Of a stretch of DNA of 64,000 nucleotides, positions 24,976 through 37,333 are shown piece after piece. The stretch covers positions 40,628,393 to 40,692,392 of the forward strand of contig CM075860.1 in NCBI GenBank assembly GCA_037975125.1, written 5' to 3'. The notes under the pieces are model-generated. The model had not been told where the DNA came from. It worked only from the letters and a program-made list of their open reading frames with translations, and ran no database searches. The translations under genes were made by a program, and so were the position numbers. How positions within the stretch are numbered: the stretch's first letter is position 1; every line of letters begins with the position of its first letter. This DNA is from Latrodectus hesperus. Its lineage: Eukaryota; Arthropoda; Arachnida; Araneae; Theridiidae.

Positions 24976-27663
24976 ACTCAACAATGTCAGTATTTCCATT
25001 AATAGAATCAATTGAAGAAGATTTCTTCTTACATCAATGTGAATTATAAGCACTGAACATGAAATTTCAAAATTGATCACCATTATTTACCTGCTTATCT
25101 GCATTTCACGAAATAAACTAAATACTAAGAATACTCTTGTATTTTTTTAAAGCAGAAAAATCAAAAAATATATGAAGAAAGTTATAGGTTAAAAAACATG
25201 AATGTAATTATATTTGATAACTGATTTTCCCACAATGGTCAAAAAAGTTTAATAATCTATTTAACCCACGCGATGAATTTGCAAAACATCTTATTATCTT
25301 TTTGATTCCCATTATTATATATAAATTATAAATACCAACTTAAATGTGCATAGCGAAATCCCCTATTCCATCTGAAAACGTTCAAAATCAAAATTTAATT
25401 AAATGCATACATCATTTTTATCTCGAGTTATATTTATTTATCACTCGTATAGTTTTCGCATACTCATTGTCACTTCTGATAAAAACCAATCTTCATTTTT
25501 TATTACAAGAATGTGTCAAAAAAGGAAACAACTTGAAAACATATCCAATCATTTGAGTAAATAAAATTCTCTATAAGAAACACATTTTGAAATTTTTACA
25601 AGCAACATCTTCCATAAAATAGCTAAATGCGACATTCTCCATTCAAAGTAAATTTTTGCAATACTGATTGGGAAATAAAAGATGGGGGAAAAATAGGAAA
25701 TATGTACGCAAACAAATTTTATTCGAAGTATTATGATGGAGAAAAGGTTTCTATATGCTTCTTTTTGTATGATCGCTGTTATTTTAATATCATTCATACT
25801 TTTCATACACTTTATACTGGCTGGAGTTCTTTTCTGAAGAAAATAGCTTCGGAAATTTTGGAGTTTTTATCGATTCTTTTCTATTTCACAAAAGCAAGCT
25901 TTTTTTATAAGAAAATTAGATTTCTACGTCATTCAAATTTTTAAGAATTTTCTCGCTGCTGAATTTTTATTACCAAGAATTTACAGTTTTAGAAAACTTG
26001 CAGTTGTTGAAATCAGTATTTATTCATTGAATTTTTTTCTACAAACTAAAATGTTTAAATCTCAGCATATTTTTATAAATATTAAAACTAGATAAAACTT
26101 AAAAACCTATTATCTATATTTCCTTTATTGTATATTATATCCCTTAAAAAAGTTATATCTTTCATTTTGATTGAAATGACTGATTAGAAAATTATATTTG
26201 ACGAAAAGTTTATTAGATTTTTCTATAAAATGAATTGGATTTAAAGAAATGAGAACATTTTATTTTTCTTGAATGAAATTCTGAGAATTTCTTAAGCAAA
26301 CAATTTATTTGAATGTCACTTAAGAATTTGGGAAAAAATTTCAAATAAATGGTCTCAAGTTAAAAGATTTCAAGAACTCAAATGAAATTTTCTGTAAATG
26401 GTTTCATACGTAAAGGCGTGTGCTTTAATATGAACGCATATTTAAGTGCATATATATCAAACAACTGCTTGAAAAATATGGAAATGAAAAAAATGAATGT
26501 TGAATAACAAGAATCAAATATTAAATTATTAAATACTATTTAATAGAAAATAATTTCCTTTTTCAAGTTAATCGATAAGTGTTGATTATTTGGTGAATTT
26601 TGATTAACAAAATAGAGAGAAAAAGAGGAGTTATGAATAATGGGTTTGATCACAGGTTTTGTTTATTTTGTTTGTCTAATTCACGCTTAATTTGCTTGTA
26701 TAATAGACATAAAAAGGAGACAATTTATTCATACTAGTTTCACTTTATTCATAACCAAATTTACCTATTTTGGTGACATATTCACATATCATATACATCT
26801 ATTTAAATGTGTGTGTGTTTGTGTGTGCACGTGTGCGTCTGTGTGTGCGTGTATGTGTGTGTGAGTGTAAATTCGATTACGATTGTCACATTTTTACCTT
26901 TAATCATATATAATTTACAGATCTTCAGATTTTCAATTCAAAAGTTGTTAGGTTTTTAATTCTCACTTCAGGTATATTTCTTTGGATTAGAGTTTACCTT
27001 TTTATGGAGGTCTCAATCAATTTATCTATCATGTAGAGAGACAAATTAAATGAAATCTATTAATCTACTTTCTCCGTATTCTGCTTTATCCACTTTTTTT
27101 AATCAAAATGTTTAAAATAATCTACAGTCATTTTATGTACTTGAAAAAGGATATTGTTCCTTTATAAACAACTTTAAATATTTCATCTTTTCATTATGAT
27201 TTTTTTCAAAGCAGTTATTAATCATAAAGTGGTTGTTTCTTTCAGTTTCTTCTTCTTTCCAGTTGAGATAATAAAAACGCCATTTTTTTAAAATTCTGAT
27301 TGGTTTAAAATATTCATGACGTCAGACAACGTTTCATCGTATTGAGATGGCTTTGTAAATCCGACTTGCCGACGAAAATTTATTGTCTGTCTTCAAATCA
27401 CATTCTCCGAGCAGTAGCAAACAAGGCGAAGTTCACCATCGTTGAAATTAAAATTAACAATACTGTCGAAGTTCATTTGGAACTAGTAGGATGTATCACC
27501 TCAATTGGTAATCTTTGCAACTTATTTCGTCGCCAAAATAAACGCATGTGTTTAGAACAGGAACGGGCAAAGTCCTCCGAAGTGAAACGATGAACAAAAA
27601 GTTCAAACGATGTGGCCACTTAAAAAAAACCATATTATTCACGCAAAAATAACGTAAAATACG
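24976..27663. other. AT-rich DNA with a (GT)n tract
   Basis: No supported gene. The frame at 25627-25944 (+, 105 residues) has no recognisable motif. A GT-rich microsatellite lies at about 26810-26868. The segment 27342-27593 is richer in G+C and open for 83 residues, but I recognise nothing in it. Confidence 0.4.
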
Positions 27664-27678
27664 AGAAAAACCAAACCT

Positions 27679-27920
27679 TCCCGGTTCGGGCATGGATGTT
27701 ACTTTCTTTCTCTGTACTCTCTGTGTTTCTCTATCCTTTCTTCCGTGATGGTGTATGAATGTGGCCCACCCTATAAACGGGTTTGTGGTGGTATGGTGCG
27801 GGTAACGCTACTCGCCTCCGTGATTTCGTTCACAGGTGCCCGCTGAGTAACGACAAATGAGTAGCAATTTCTGGCCTTGTTGTGGCATAGGGTTCAACCC
27901 TCAAGTGCCCGCCGTTGGGG
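27679..27920 (+). mobile_element. SINE family A, 5'-truncated
   Basis: Starts at the end of the tRNA-like head (CCCGGTTCGGGCATGGATG) and continues through the family A body (GTGGCCCACCCTATAAACGG, CTCCGTGATTTCGTTCACAG, GTGCCCGCTGAGTAACGA) to an A run. AAAAACCAAAC before and AAAAAACCTAAC after it may be a diverged TSD. Both Pol III boxes are missing or partial, so it is presumably silent. Confidence 0.85.
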
Positions 27921-28879
27921 AAAAAACCTAACAAGAAAAAAAATCGAAAAGTAACAAAAACTCAAATTTACAACATTATAATCAAAGCAAATTACGCTAG
28001 ATTTGGCGAGAAATCTCTTGGGAGGGTATAACATACTTATACCTTTCATTAAGCATCGGTTTGAGAAGACGTTTTCCAATGATTGAAGCCACTAACAGAT
28101 TTACAACAGAACAGAAGAAAAAGCAAAATCAAAAAGTCAAGACAAAACATCTACTTTTTGGTTAGTTTAAATTGACAAAGACGATTTAAATTTTTAAAAA
28201 ATTTCATTAATTTATAGAACTTTAAAGTAATAATTGCAATGCTTGTAAACAATTAATAATTCCAATGTTTGTAAAAAATCTTAAGACTTTCTCTATCTTA
28301 ATCTCTCTTTAATCTTATCTTTAATTTCTCTTATGAAACTTATGCCTTGCTTACACCAAAATTAATTTTTATTCGTCTTCATTTTATTCATATGTTTAAT
28401 TTTTTAACTAAAATATTTCGTGTTTATAATGCAAATTTAATGTCTAATAATAAAATTACACATAAAATTATAAACTTATAAAAATAACCATATATGTTGT
28501 CATTGTAATTTTTATACTTTGCAAAAATTGGATCATTTAAAGAACATGTTGAAAATTTATTTAATATTATAATAATTTGAAAGCAAAATGAATACATAAT
28601 CATTAGATTAAATCCCCAAAAATTCAAGAATAACTTCGTTAACAAATTTTTTCCTACCATATACATAATTTTTCATGAAATGTTTTTCTTGAAAAATAAT
28701 TCCGAAAAACAAGCAGTCGAAGTAATAATTTTGCTGATTATTTTTCAATAACTGGTAAATATTCATAAAATTCAAATATGTTTATAGGAATACAAATAGA
28801 AGACGAGAAATATTTTAAAGAAGTTTTTAGAAAGATTTTGCCTTTGAAATTCTATTAACAAAAAAATTTGACGATTTGA
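27921..28879. other. AT-rich DNA, nothing recognised
   Basis: Short minus-strand frames only, with no motif. Nothing repeat-like was recognised. Confidence 0.5.
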
Positions 28880-29250
28880 AAACAACCTCTGGTAAAAAGA
28901 AATGTTGCTTTTTGCCAAGGAAAAAATAATCCATAGAAACTCCATTCAGACCCTTAAAACTGTTTTCCTTAGCGAATGCTCTCACGTGGCACAGAAGTGA
29001 ACTTTTGGAAAAAACTAAAAAAAATTAAAATATCGTTGGGGGTAAAAAAACATAAAAGATTTTTTCACTCTTAGCTGTCTTCCAAGAAGCTGAAAAAGCA
29101 TATTTTTTCAGTTTATTACCTTATTCATTTCTATAACCAGCATCTAAAAATATGCTATGAATGCAGACACACAAGCACAATGTCGCCTTACTCATCTTTT
29201 TGGGAAGATATAACTTATAAAACCCTCGAAAAGTCTCTTTTTAAAGTTGC
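28880..29250 (+). repeat. Dispersed repeat R3, copy 2
   Basis: Aligns with 38240-38640. Shared blocks are AACTCCATTCAGACCCTTAA (vs AACTCTATTCAAACCTTGAA), the following TGTTTTCC, and ATAACCAGCATCTAAAAATA + TGCTATGAATGCAGA (vs ATAACCAGCATCAAAAGATG + TTTTGAATGCAGA). A weaker match exists to 18180-18510. Unclassified. Confidence 0.55.
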
Positions 29251-29389
29251 TTTTTTGTGATTTTATTTGAGGCTATAATTGGAAAGTTTGCATATATCTC
29301 TCATATACTACGGCATTGAGAAAATCTATATTCAGTGATAGGAAAGAAACGCTGATCCAATTAAATTAACTTACTTAATCTCTAATTAC

Positions 29390-29465
29390 AAATGGTAATT
29401 AAATCAATATTTTTATAAAATCCTAAATTAAATGGTAATTAAATCAATATTTTTATAAAATCCGA
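29390..29465. repeat. 34-bp tandem duplication beside a LINE insertion
   Basis: AAATGGTAATTAAATCAATA + TTTTTATAAAATCC occurs twice in tandem (about 29390-29423 and 29430-29463). The second copy ends in the left TSD of the LINE at 29466. Confidence 0.85.
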
Positions 29466-30343
29466 CATGTTAATAAGAAAGACTACATCCCAGAACATCT
29501 TAGACAACTGACCTTGGAAAACCTAAGCCACATTCCTAACAATGCCATCAAAATCTTCACTGACGGTAGTAAAATTGATATTCTAGCAGGTAGTGGCATA
29601 TATATTGAAACCCCTCACACCAATTTGACTCTTTCTCATTGTAATCCCAATCACTGCTCTGTTTTCAGAAGTGAATTGATTGCAATAGACCTGGGACTAG
29701 AAGCTATTCTTTCTGAAGAGGATTATGGTGACCTATGGATCTTGTCTGACAGCCGTAGTTCTCTCCACCATCTTAGTAACTGGCTTCTTGTAGGCGACAA
29801 GATCAGCAACTCTATCCTGCTTAAATTAAAACTCATTTCACTTAATCATGATGTTCACTTGCAATGGATACCTTCACATGTGAATCTCCACGGGAATGAA
29901 ATGGCCGATAATCTTGCTAAGGAGGGTTGCAGGATTTCAAATACTCCCTCTTCCACACTTACTTTTCTGGAGTTATACTCCCGGGAAAAATCAAAAATCT
30001 CGGAGGAGTGGAAAACACCCCCACCCATAATTGGTACAAGGGATCAAAACCGGGTTTGTCCCTTGACCTCCCGTGTGACAGACGTACCCGGACTGTTCTC
30101 TCAAGACTTGCTAACGGTCATATTAAGTGCCTCACTTTCAACGAGGGCAGGAAAACTTTCGTCACCTGCACCAAGTGCCAAAATCATCAGGCTTCTCCTG
30201 AGCATCTTTTGGATTGCATGGGTCTCTCTAGGGAGGATCTCTTTAGCAATCCTCTTTTAGTCTTCGACTTCCTTACAGTCAACGAACTCGTGGATCTAGT
30301 CTGACTCCGTCAGACATGGAGGATAAGCAACAACAACAACAAC
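29466..30343 (+). pseudogene. LINE 3' end: RNase H domain and zinc knuckle, frameshifted
   Basis: This is the C-terminal part of a non-LTR retrotransposon ORF2, open from about 29469 with no true start. RNase H motifs appear in order: FTDGS (first Asp), RSELIAIDLGLE (Glu), SDSRSS (Asp) and GNEMADNLAKEG (last Asp). RNase H removes template RNA during target-primed reverse transcription. A one-base loss in a C run near 30016-30022 (five C here, six in the sister copy at 61866-62337) shifts the frame. The second frame continues with RRTRTVLSRLANGHIKCL and a knuckle CTKCQNHQASPEHLLDC to a stop at 30302-30304. An 11-bp TSD, ATAAAATCCGA, lies at 29455-29465 and 30344-30354, and the element ends in (CAA)n. 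Dead 5'-truncated copy. Confidence 0.93.
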
Positions 30344-30354
30344 ATAAAATCCGA

Positions 30355-30889
30355 TATCAGATAGAAAAGGAATCTTTGCGATTTAATATTTGTAATTATA
30401 TCAAACTGAAATAATGACAATCTAAAACATAAATAACAATAATCGAAGAAATTTTGTAACAGAATAATGTTATTATGTGTTATGTTGTTTATACTTTTAA
30501 AAATAAAAATATCATTTAACAGTTTTCCTAGGATACGTAAATATTATATATATATATTTTTAATAATTTATAGCAAAATCATTATTTTCACTGAGATGGA
30601 ATGCTCTTCATTTGGTGGGTCTAACAAGTTTAAATGTGGATTCAATATCTACTTTAAACTATATATTTATAATTGTATTTGTTAAGATTTTAATTGTATG
30701 ACATTTTGCTTGCCAGTTACAGAAATATTGCACAAAATTCCATAAAAATTCGCAAAAGGATTTAAATCAGAAATTTCACCAGCGAAAACAAAATTATTCA
30801 TGCTTTCATCATAAACATGCCTCTCTTCAAGTTGGTGAGATTGATATTTCATTGGTAGATAGGTATCATATTATTTCATTAAGTTACTA
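30355..30889. other. AT-rich DNA, nothing recognised
   Basis: No supported gene; the 72-residue frame at 30467-30685 has no motif. Confidence 0.5.
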
Positions 30890-31790
30890 GAATTAGTATA
30901 TCACTGGTAGATAGGTACTTTATTTTTCTTGAAGTTGGTGAAATTGTTATTTCATTATATTGGTATTTTATTGGTTTTTCATTGATTTTTCAAATTAGTA
31001 AAATGGTTATTTCATTAGTATATTGGCATTTCATAGGTTCTTTAAGTTGGAGAAACTGGTATTTCATTGGTTATTCAAGATGGTAAAATTCGTATTTCAT
31101 GGATTTTTCAAGTTGGTGAAATTTGTGTTTCATTATATTGGTATTTTATTGGTTTTTCATTGATTTTTCAAATTAGTAAAATGGTTATTTCATTAGTATA
31201 TTGGCATTTCATAGGTTCTTTAAGTTGGAGAAACTGGTATTTCATTGGTTATTCAAGGTGGTAAAATTCGTATTTCATTGATTTTTCAAGTTGGTGAAAT
31301 TTGTGTTTCATTATATTGGTATTTTATTGGTTTTTCATTGATTTTTCAAATTAGTAAAATGGTTATTTCATTAGTATATTGGCATTTCATAGGTTCTTTA
31401 AGTTGGAGAAACTGGTATTTCATTGGTTATTCAAGATGGTAAAATTCGTATTTCATTGATTTTTCAAGTTGGTGAAATTTGTGTTTCATTATATTGGTAT
31501 TTTATTGGTTTTTCATTGATTTTTCAAATTAGTAAAATGGTTATTTCATTAGTATATTGGCATTTCATAGGTTCTTTAAGTTGGAGAAACTGGTATTTCA
31601 TTGGTTATTCAAGATGGTAAAATTCATATTTCATTGACCTTTCAAGTTGGTGAAATTTGTGTTTCATTATATTTGTATTTTATTGGTTTTTCATTGATTT
31701 TCCAAATTAGTAAAATAGTTATTTCATTAGTATGATGGAATTTCATTGATTCTTTTTAAGTTGGTGAAACTGGTATTTCATTGTTTTGAT
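30890..31790. repeat. 178-bp tandem repeat with shorter sub-units
   Basis: The landmark GGTTCTTTAAGTTGGAGAAA recurs at 31036, 31214, 31392 and 31570, a period of 178 bp. Each unit is itself made of related sub-units of the type AAGTTGGTGAAATTxGTATTTCATTGG. Diverged sub-units flank the core on both sides. 178 is not divisible by 3, so the three overlapping 65-residue frames are not coding. Confidence 0.95.
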
Positions 31791-34692
31791 AAAACATTTA
31801 TTCTCTGTCAATTATAAGTACCAAGCGATCTTTTAAATGAATTTTCTAATTAGTTTTGTATAATTATATGTTTGTATCGTATGAAACGAATGAAAAATAG
31901 TAACTTTTGATAAATGATCTGACTATACCATCACTTAAATTTTATTAATTAGTTGTTCTGAAATATATTGCTAATCTTTATTATGCTACATCAGCAGTGC
32001 TATATTTTATCAAGTCGGAATTTCTTTTTATCAAAAAAGAAAAAAATAATAATAAATAAAAATAAAAAAATAAAAATTAAATAAAAATAAAAAAAAAACA
32101 TTGTTATTTGTATATTTTAGTTTTAGAATCATTGATACTATTCCATAATTTACATGTTTGAAATTTACATAAGCCACTCACCAAAATTTCCCCTCTAATA
32201 AATCATAACTTTTAAATTTTGCGTGTTGATAAACTAACTAAAATTGCATATATCGAGTTATAGAATCTTATTGCATATTTTATATAAGCATCTATATTTA
32301 TGACTTTCCTTTTCTTAAATTAGAAATAATTGCTTATTGCTTATAAATTTTGTGTGATGCAACTGATATATATATATGTTTGTATAAAAATTCCAACTCT
32401 ACTCTCATTGTAACGATAAGAATTCTTTTTCCACTACAAATGTATTGATACTTCTTCAAAAAGCTATTTTATTTATCCATTTTCTTATGTATCTAAATAA
32501 AAGATGTAAGAATTTTTAAGAGTAATGCCGCAGGATTCTTATGCTCATTGACACAGTTTAATAAATAGTTATCTGAAAATGACAACTTATTAGATTAGGG
32601 CAGTAAGATTAGCACTGCAACAGTGCTTTAACAAACATTTTTAAAACAAAACACCAAAAATTTATTTATTACTTAGAAAATGTTTATATTAATAATTACT
32701 ACAAAAATATTTTCATCATCTAATAGTTGCAGCCGAGTGCTAAATATGTAAAAATTAGGCAATGTTAATACTTTGTTCTATTCAATAAACTTAGTTTTTC
32801 AGTTTCCCTCAGACAAATGTTCTTTTTTAAAATATGCAACTCAACAAGCACCTAAGGATCTAAGAACAATTGTATGAATTTTACTGCTTCATAAATTTTT
32901 ATTTTGTTTGAAACAGTTCTATTTTGCATTCTCACATTTCCGGTTTAATTTCAATTTTACATGCACAAAACTGATTCTTATAAATTAAAAACATCTTTAC
33001 ATATTAATACATTTGTATTTACCGAATGCACATTAGGCGCTAGGTAATACATTTGAAGGAATGTATTAAGCAAAATATTACAAAAATCCTGATGCTGTCA
33101 AAAAACTTAATAAAAAATACATTTTATGTGAATCAAAAATGCGCAACTTTAATTATAAATAAAATTAAAAAGAATAATTAATAAAAAACACACATATGCT
33201 AAGATATATATAAACCTTCAACTCGAAATCGTAAAACTATTTAATTACTATAATACTGATGAAATTTGTAAGAGACCATAAACATTAATTTCTTTAAATA
33301 TAGTAAGCAATTATTTTAAATAATCAGAAAATAATCCAAACATTTTAATATAATCTGTAGTTTAATCTTCAACAGAAAAATTTGAAAACAACTGTATCTA
33401 AGTCATATATTTATTTACATCTGTTGGAGTTTGTGATATATTTAAATATCTATTTATAAATGAAATTTCGATTAAATGACATCCAAGCTATTTTAAAATC
33501 TTTGACATTTAAAAAGAAAAAGATCAAATATTATTCCAGACCATTAAAGCTTAAATTACCATTTGGAAATCTAAATTTGAAAACTGAAATAAAAATGACG
33601 TGTTAGAGAAATTCGAGGAACAATTTAGTTCTAAAAATAGACATTTCTGACAAACATTGTAGCTTATATTACTTTAAAAGCTTTTCATATAAAGTACAAA
33701 ATTTCGAAATGAATAGTTCTTCTTTCAAAGTCAAAAGCAATGCCAGTAAATTTGAGTTATAAATGATAGAAAATAGTAGATTTTAAGGATTTGTCATAAG
33801 CATTGTTAAAATGTATTTTCGCAAATATGTGATGTAGAAACTATTGTATTATATTATACCGCATCACCTTTCCTGTTGCCAATTTCTGCCAACCAAAACG
33901 CTTAACTTATACATTAACCACATAATTTTGGCTCATTGTTAAGTTACAATTTAGAAAAATCTGAGCTTAAATTTATTTTTCTCCTCTCAGTGAAAAGTGT
34001 TCCATATTAATTTATCTGACAGAGTTTATCAAAATTCATTGTTCAAGTTTAAACTTTTATGATATTTTCTTTTGAAATTATTCATGAAAAGAACATAAAA
34101 TTATAAGAGAATTTGTCTGGGTGAAATGAAATAAATGATTCCTATTCCGTTAACATACAAATCATCGAAACAAATATGTCTGAAAAGCGCTTATAATGCT
34201 ACTAAAATATGTCTTAAGCCAATAATTATTGTTTTGGATATTAAAAAAATTCTGGTAAGTAAATTAATAAGTTTGAATAACTTTTTAATTTAAATATTTT
34301 AAAATATTGTTTTTTCTACAAATAATTATCCTATTTTAATATCAATTAAAAAACCTGAATTTAACATTGTAATGGAAAAATGTTTTGGTTAATTATTCAA
34401 AATTTAGATATCAACAAGAAAATAAGTTTTTGCAATAACCAATTTTTATTACCTTTTTTTGATACTGTGTTGTGATTGTCTAAGTGAGTTTGAAAGAGAT
34501 AATAATTTTTAATTTAAAAATATGACATTATAATTACATTATTTGACTCCCTGCTTTGAGAGTTTGAAATACACTTGCAAATGGATAAAAAAAGACATTT
34601 AGTAATCAAAGTATTCAAGCATGCAATTTTGTTGCCAAATATTTATTACCTCGAGAATTGCATAATTGTGTACATTTTCCTAATTATGTACT

Positions 34693-34790
<98 letters not shown>

Positions 34791-35631
34791 TCGATTACAT
34801 GTTTTAACATGAAACATATAATATGAACATTTCATATTTATAAACAATTATTTGGAAATAGTTTCATGTTACAAATATTCATCAATGTGTATACTTATCT
34901 ACACAGAATTGTAAATTTTTATATGAATACGTTTTTATATGAAAATATTAAAAGAAAACTACCCTATAAAGCAGTATAGCTCGAAAAAAAATAATTGATA
35001 GAATTTCAAGTTTTTTTATCAGAATTTTGTGACAGAAACACCTTATCAAACTCTATTTATTCATGATATTCGTGATAGAGGAATTTTCTTTGAGAAAATA
35101 ACCTAATTTATAAGTAACTATCAAAAAATAGTTTGGTTAAAGTTACTTCTAAAGTCTTGAGACAGAATTAAGGAGTCTGTTACGTGTAGTGTCTATGCAA
35201 TTTTTTCTGTGTAAAGTTATTCAGCAAAAGATGAACATAGTAAAAATCGGGAAGAAAGGTTTTATACTTGTATAACAAAGACATCTTAAATCAGATAAGA
35301 TATAAGAAATATTTTCTAAGGAAATATATAATTGGATAATTTTTTCTTACTATACTAAAAAATTAAAAATGTAGTCAAATTACTTATGAACTTTTTAAAA
35401 AACAGAGATAAGAAATTTATCTTCTTTTTATTACTTAATTTTTTATTATTAAAAAGATTTTTTTTTAAATTTTTTGTATCCGAATAATTTATTAAAATCA
35501 TTTCTGAATATCGTTTTATAATTTCTTTTCGAGAATGTGTTTCTTTAAAAGTAAAGTTGATTTCAATATTAACGCTTTGGTGATAAAAAATCAAATTTGG
35601 CTTAGACCATTTCTTGCAGAAACCAGATATA
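31791..35631. other. AT-rich DNA with a (TA)n tract
   Basis: No gene recognised over 3.8 kb. A pure (TA)n microsatellite lies at 34698-34787. A-rich low-complexity sequence lies at 32035-32100. Confidence 0.5.
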
Positions 35632-35975
35632 CAGTCAGTCAAAAAAGTATTGGGACACTTGGGATGCGTAACATGTAAAACTATTTATAAAAATATTTAT
35701 CACATTAAAACAAAAGCAAAAGTAATCAAGAGGTGCTTTAACATTTGGTATACACTATATAATTAAAATTTTGCTGATATTTTCGCTTTAATTTGATATA
35801 GCTTTTTGAATTTAATTTAAAGGCAAACAAGGGTAAAAAAATTATTGGGACACTTTTGAAATGAGCAAGTAAAACGATAAATATGTCACACAAAATAAAA
35901 TTTAATTTGATACCACCTTCTTTAAACAATACTTTTTAACATAAGTTGTCAATAAAATCGGTTACATGTAGAGCA

Positions 35976-37003
35976 ATGGCGAAAAACAAAGAGATTTCTA
36001 TGGATGTGCGAAATCTGGTAATATGCCATTTGAAAAATGGAAAATCAGTTCGCTGTATAGGACAGATCTTGGAGCTGAGTAAGTCTACAGTTTTTTTAAC
36101 ATTATTCACAGGTTCACGAAAACAAACAGTGTTGAAAAAAAGCAGAGATCAGTGCGTCCTAGGATATTTACTGAACGTGAAAAAAGATGGATTGTGAGGC
36201 AAGTTCTCAATAATCCAAGAACCAGCGCAGTAAAAATGACTCTGAGATGTAAAAGTATGTTCGGGAAATCTGTAAATCCTGAAACTGTCAGAAATGTTTT
36301 AAGAAAACATAGGTATCATGATAGAGTACCTCGAAGAAAGCCCTACATTTCCAAAGCAAACCGACATGATAGACTGGCATTTGCTGAAATGTATGTAAAG
36401 CAGCCACCAGAATTTTGGGAAAATGTAATTTTTGTAGACGAAAGCAAATATAACATTTTTGGATCAGATGGGAAGCAAAAAGTCTGGCGGACACCTAATA
36501 CGGAATTAAATGTCAAAAATTTGCTGCCTACTGTTAAGTATGGAGGCCGCAACCAATTAGTCTGGGGCTGCATGGCAAACTCTGGTGTTGGAAACTTAGA
36601 TTTCATAGATGGTTTAATGAATACATATGTCTATCTTGACATTCTCAAGTGAAATTTAAAGCAAAGTGCGAGAAAGTTGGGAATAGGAAGCCATTTTAAT
36701 TTGTACCAGGATAACAACCCAAAACATACTGCTCACATTTGCAAGTTATGGGCCCTTTACCACAGTCCTGGTGTGATTAAAATTCCTGCACAGAGTCCAG
36801 ACCTTAATCCCATAAAACATGTATGGGATTATTTGCAGTAAAAACTCAATGAACACCACATTTCTAACGAGCTGGAGTTAAGAAAGCATCTGGTTGAAGA
36901 GTGGGCCAAAATCGACGAGTCGTTTTGTGCATAACTGGTCAAATCCATGCCAAATCGACTGTTAGAGGTCATAAAGTACAAAGGTGGTCCAACAAGATAT
37001 TAA
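35976..37003 (+). pseudogene. Tc1-type DD34E transposase, inactivated
   Basis: Starts at MAKNKEISMDVRNLVICHLK (N-terminal helix-turn-helix, with LELSKSTV as recognition helix region). A one-base frameshift near 36115-36125 moves the frame to RPRIFTEREKRWIVRQVL, the second DNA-binding part. The catalytic core shows FVDESKYN (first Asp), LYQDNNPKHTA (second Asp) and SPDLNPIKHVWDYL. Thirty-four residues separate the second Asp from the third position, the DD34E spacing, but the third residue is Lys (AAA, 36815-36817) where the family has Glu. In-frame stops lie at 36650-36652, 36839-36841 and 36932-36934. Length is about 340 codons, normal for Tc1. It cannot make active enzyme. I chose the ATG at 35976 over 35946 because family proteins begin near this residue. 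Confidence 0.93.
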
Positions 37004-37238
37004 CTATAAATTTTTTGCTGTTTTTTTATTTATTTGGGCAGTGTCCCAATACTTTTTTGAGCTCATTTTTTGCCTTGACTTTTTTTTTCTTTAAATTAGA
37101 ACAATAGTTACATTAATATTTGAGTTTTGTTTCAGTCACGTGCAATGATCTGCATTTAACAAAATGTCATATACGTCTTTTTTGTTTCATTTGTCTTTTT
37201 TGTTTCAAAATGTCATATACGTCTTTTTTGTTTCATTC

Positions 37239-37306
37239 ACAATATAAGTTCATGAAATTTTATCATAAGTTATATATTATGATAAAATTTCATGAACTTA
37301 TATTGT
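37239..37306. repeat. Perfect 30-bp hairpin inside the Tc1 right end
   Basis: Arms 37239-37268 and 37277-37306 are exact reverse complements with an 8-bp loop (GTTATATA). The right arm runs into the outer terminal repeat. Just upstream, ATGTCATATACGTCTTTTTT is directly duplicated (about 37162 and 37210). Confidence 0.95.
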
Positions 37307-37333
37307 GTCCCAATACTTTTTTGACAGAGTGTA

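Larger units (their letters stand above)
35632..37331 (+). mobile_element. Tc1-type transposon with IR/DR ends
   Basis: Inserted at TA (35630-35631 and 37332-37333). The 27-bp outer repeats, CAGTCAGTCAAAAAAGTATT + GGGACAC on the left and CACTCTGTCAAAAAAGTATT + GGGACAC (reverse complement) on the right, match at 25 positions. Each end has a second inner copy of the core: AAAAAAATTATTGGGACAC at 35835-35853, and the reverse complement of TCAAAAAAGTATTGGGACAC at 37041-37060. This doubled arrangement resembles the IR/DR ends of Sleeping Beauty and Minos. The element carries a broken transposase. Confidence 0.9.

Noticed and set aside
25627..25944. 105-residue plus-strand protein
   Set aside because: No recognisable motif; it overlaps an equally long minus-strand frame in AT-rich DNA, as expected by chance.
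27342..27593. 83-residue plus-strand protein
   Set aside because: Composition is somewhat gene-like, but there are no splice sites or domains that I can defend.
29514..29516. Start codon of the RNase H frame
   Set aside because: The first codon there is TTG, and homologous coding sequence extends upstream to about 29469; the copy is 5'-truncated and has no true start.
31067..31620. Tandem family of 65-residue proteins
   Set aside because: They follow from a 178-bp repeat whose period is not a multiple of three; each copy stops and the frame changes.
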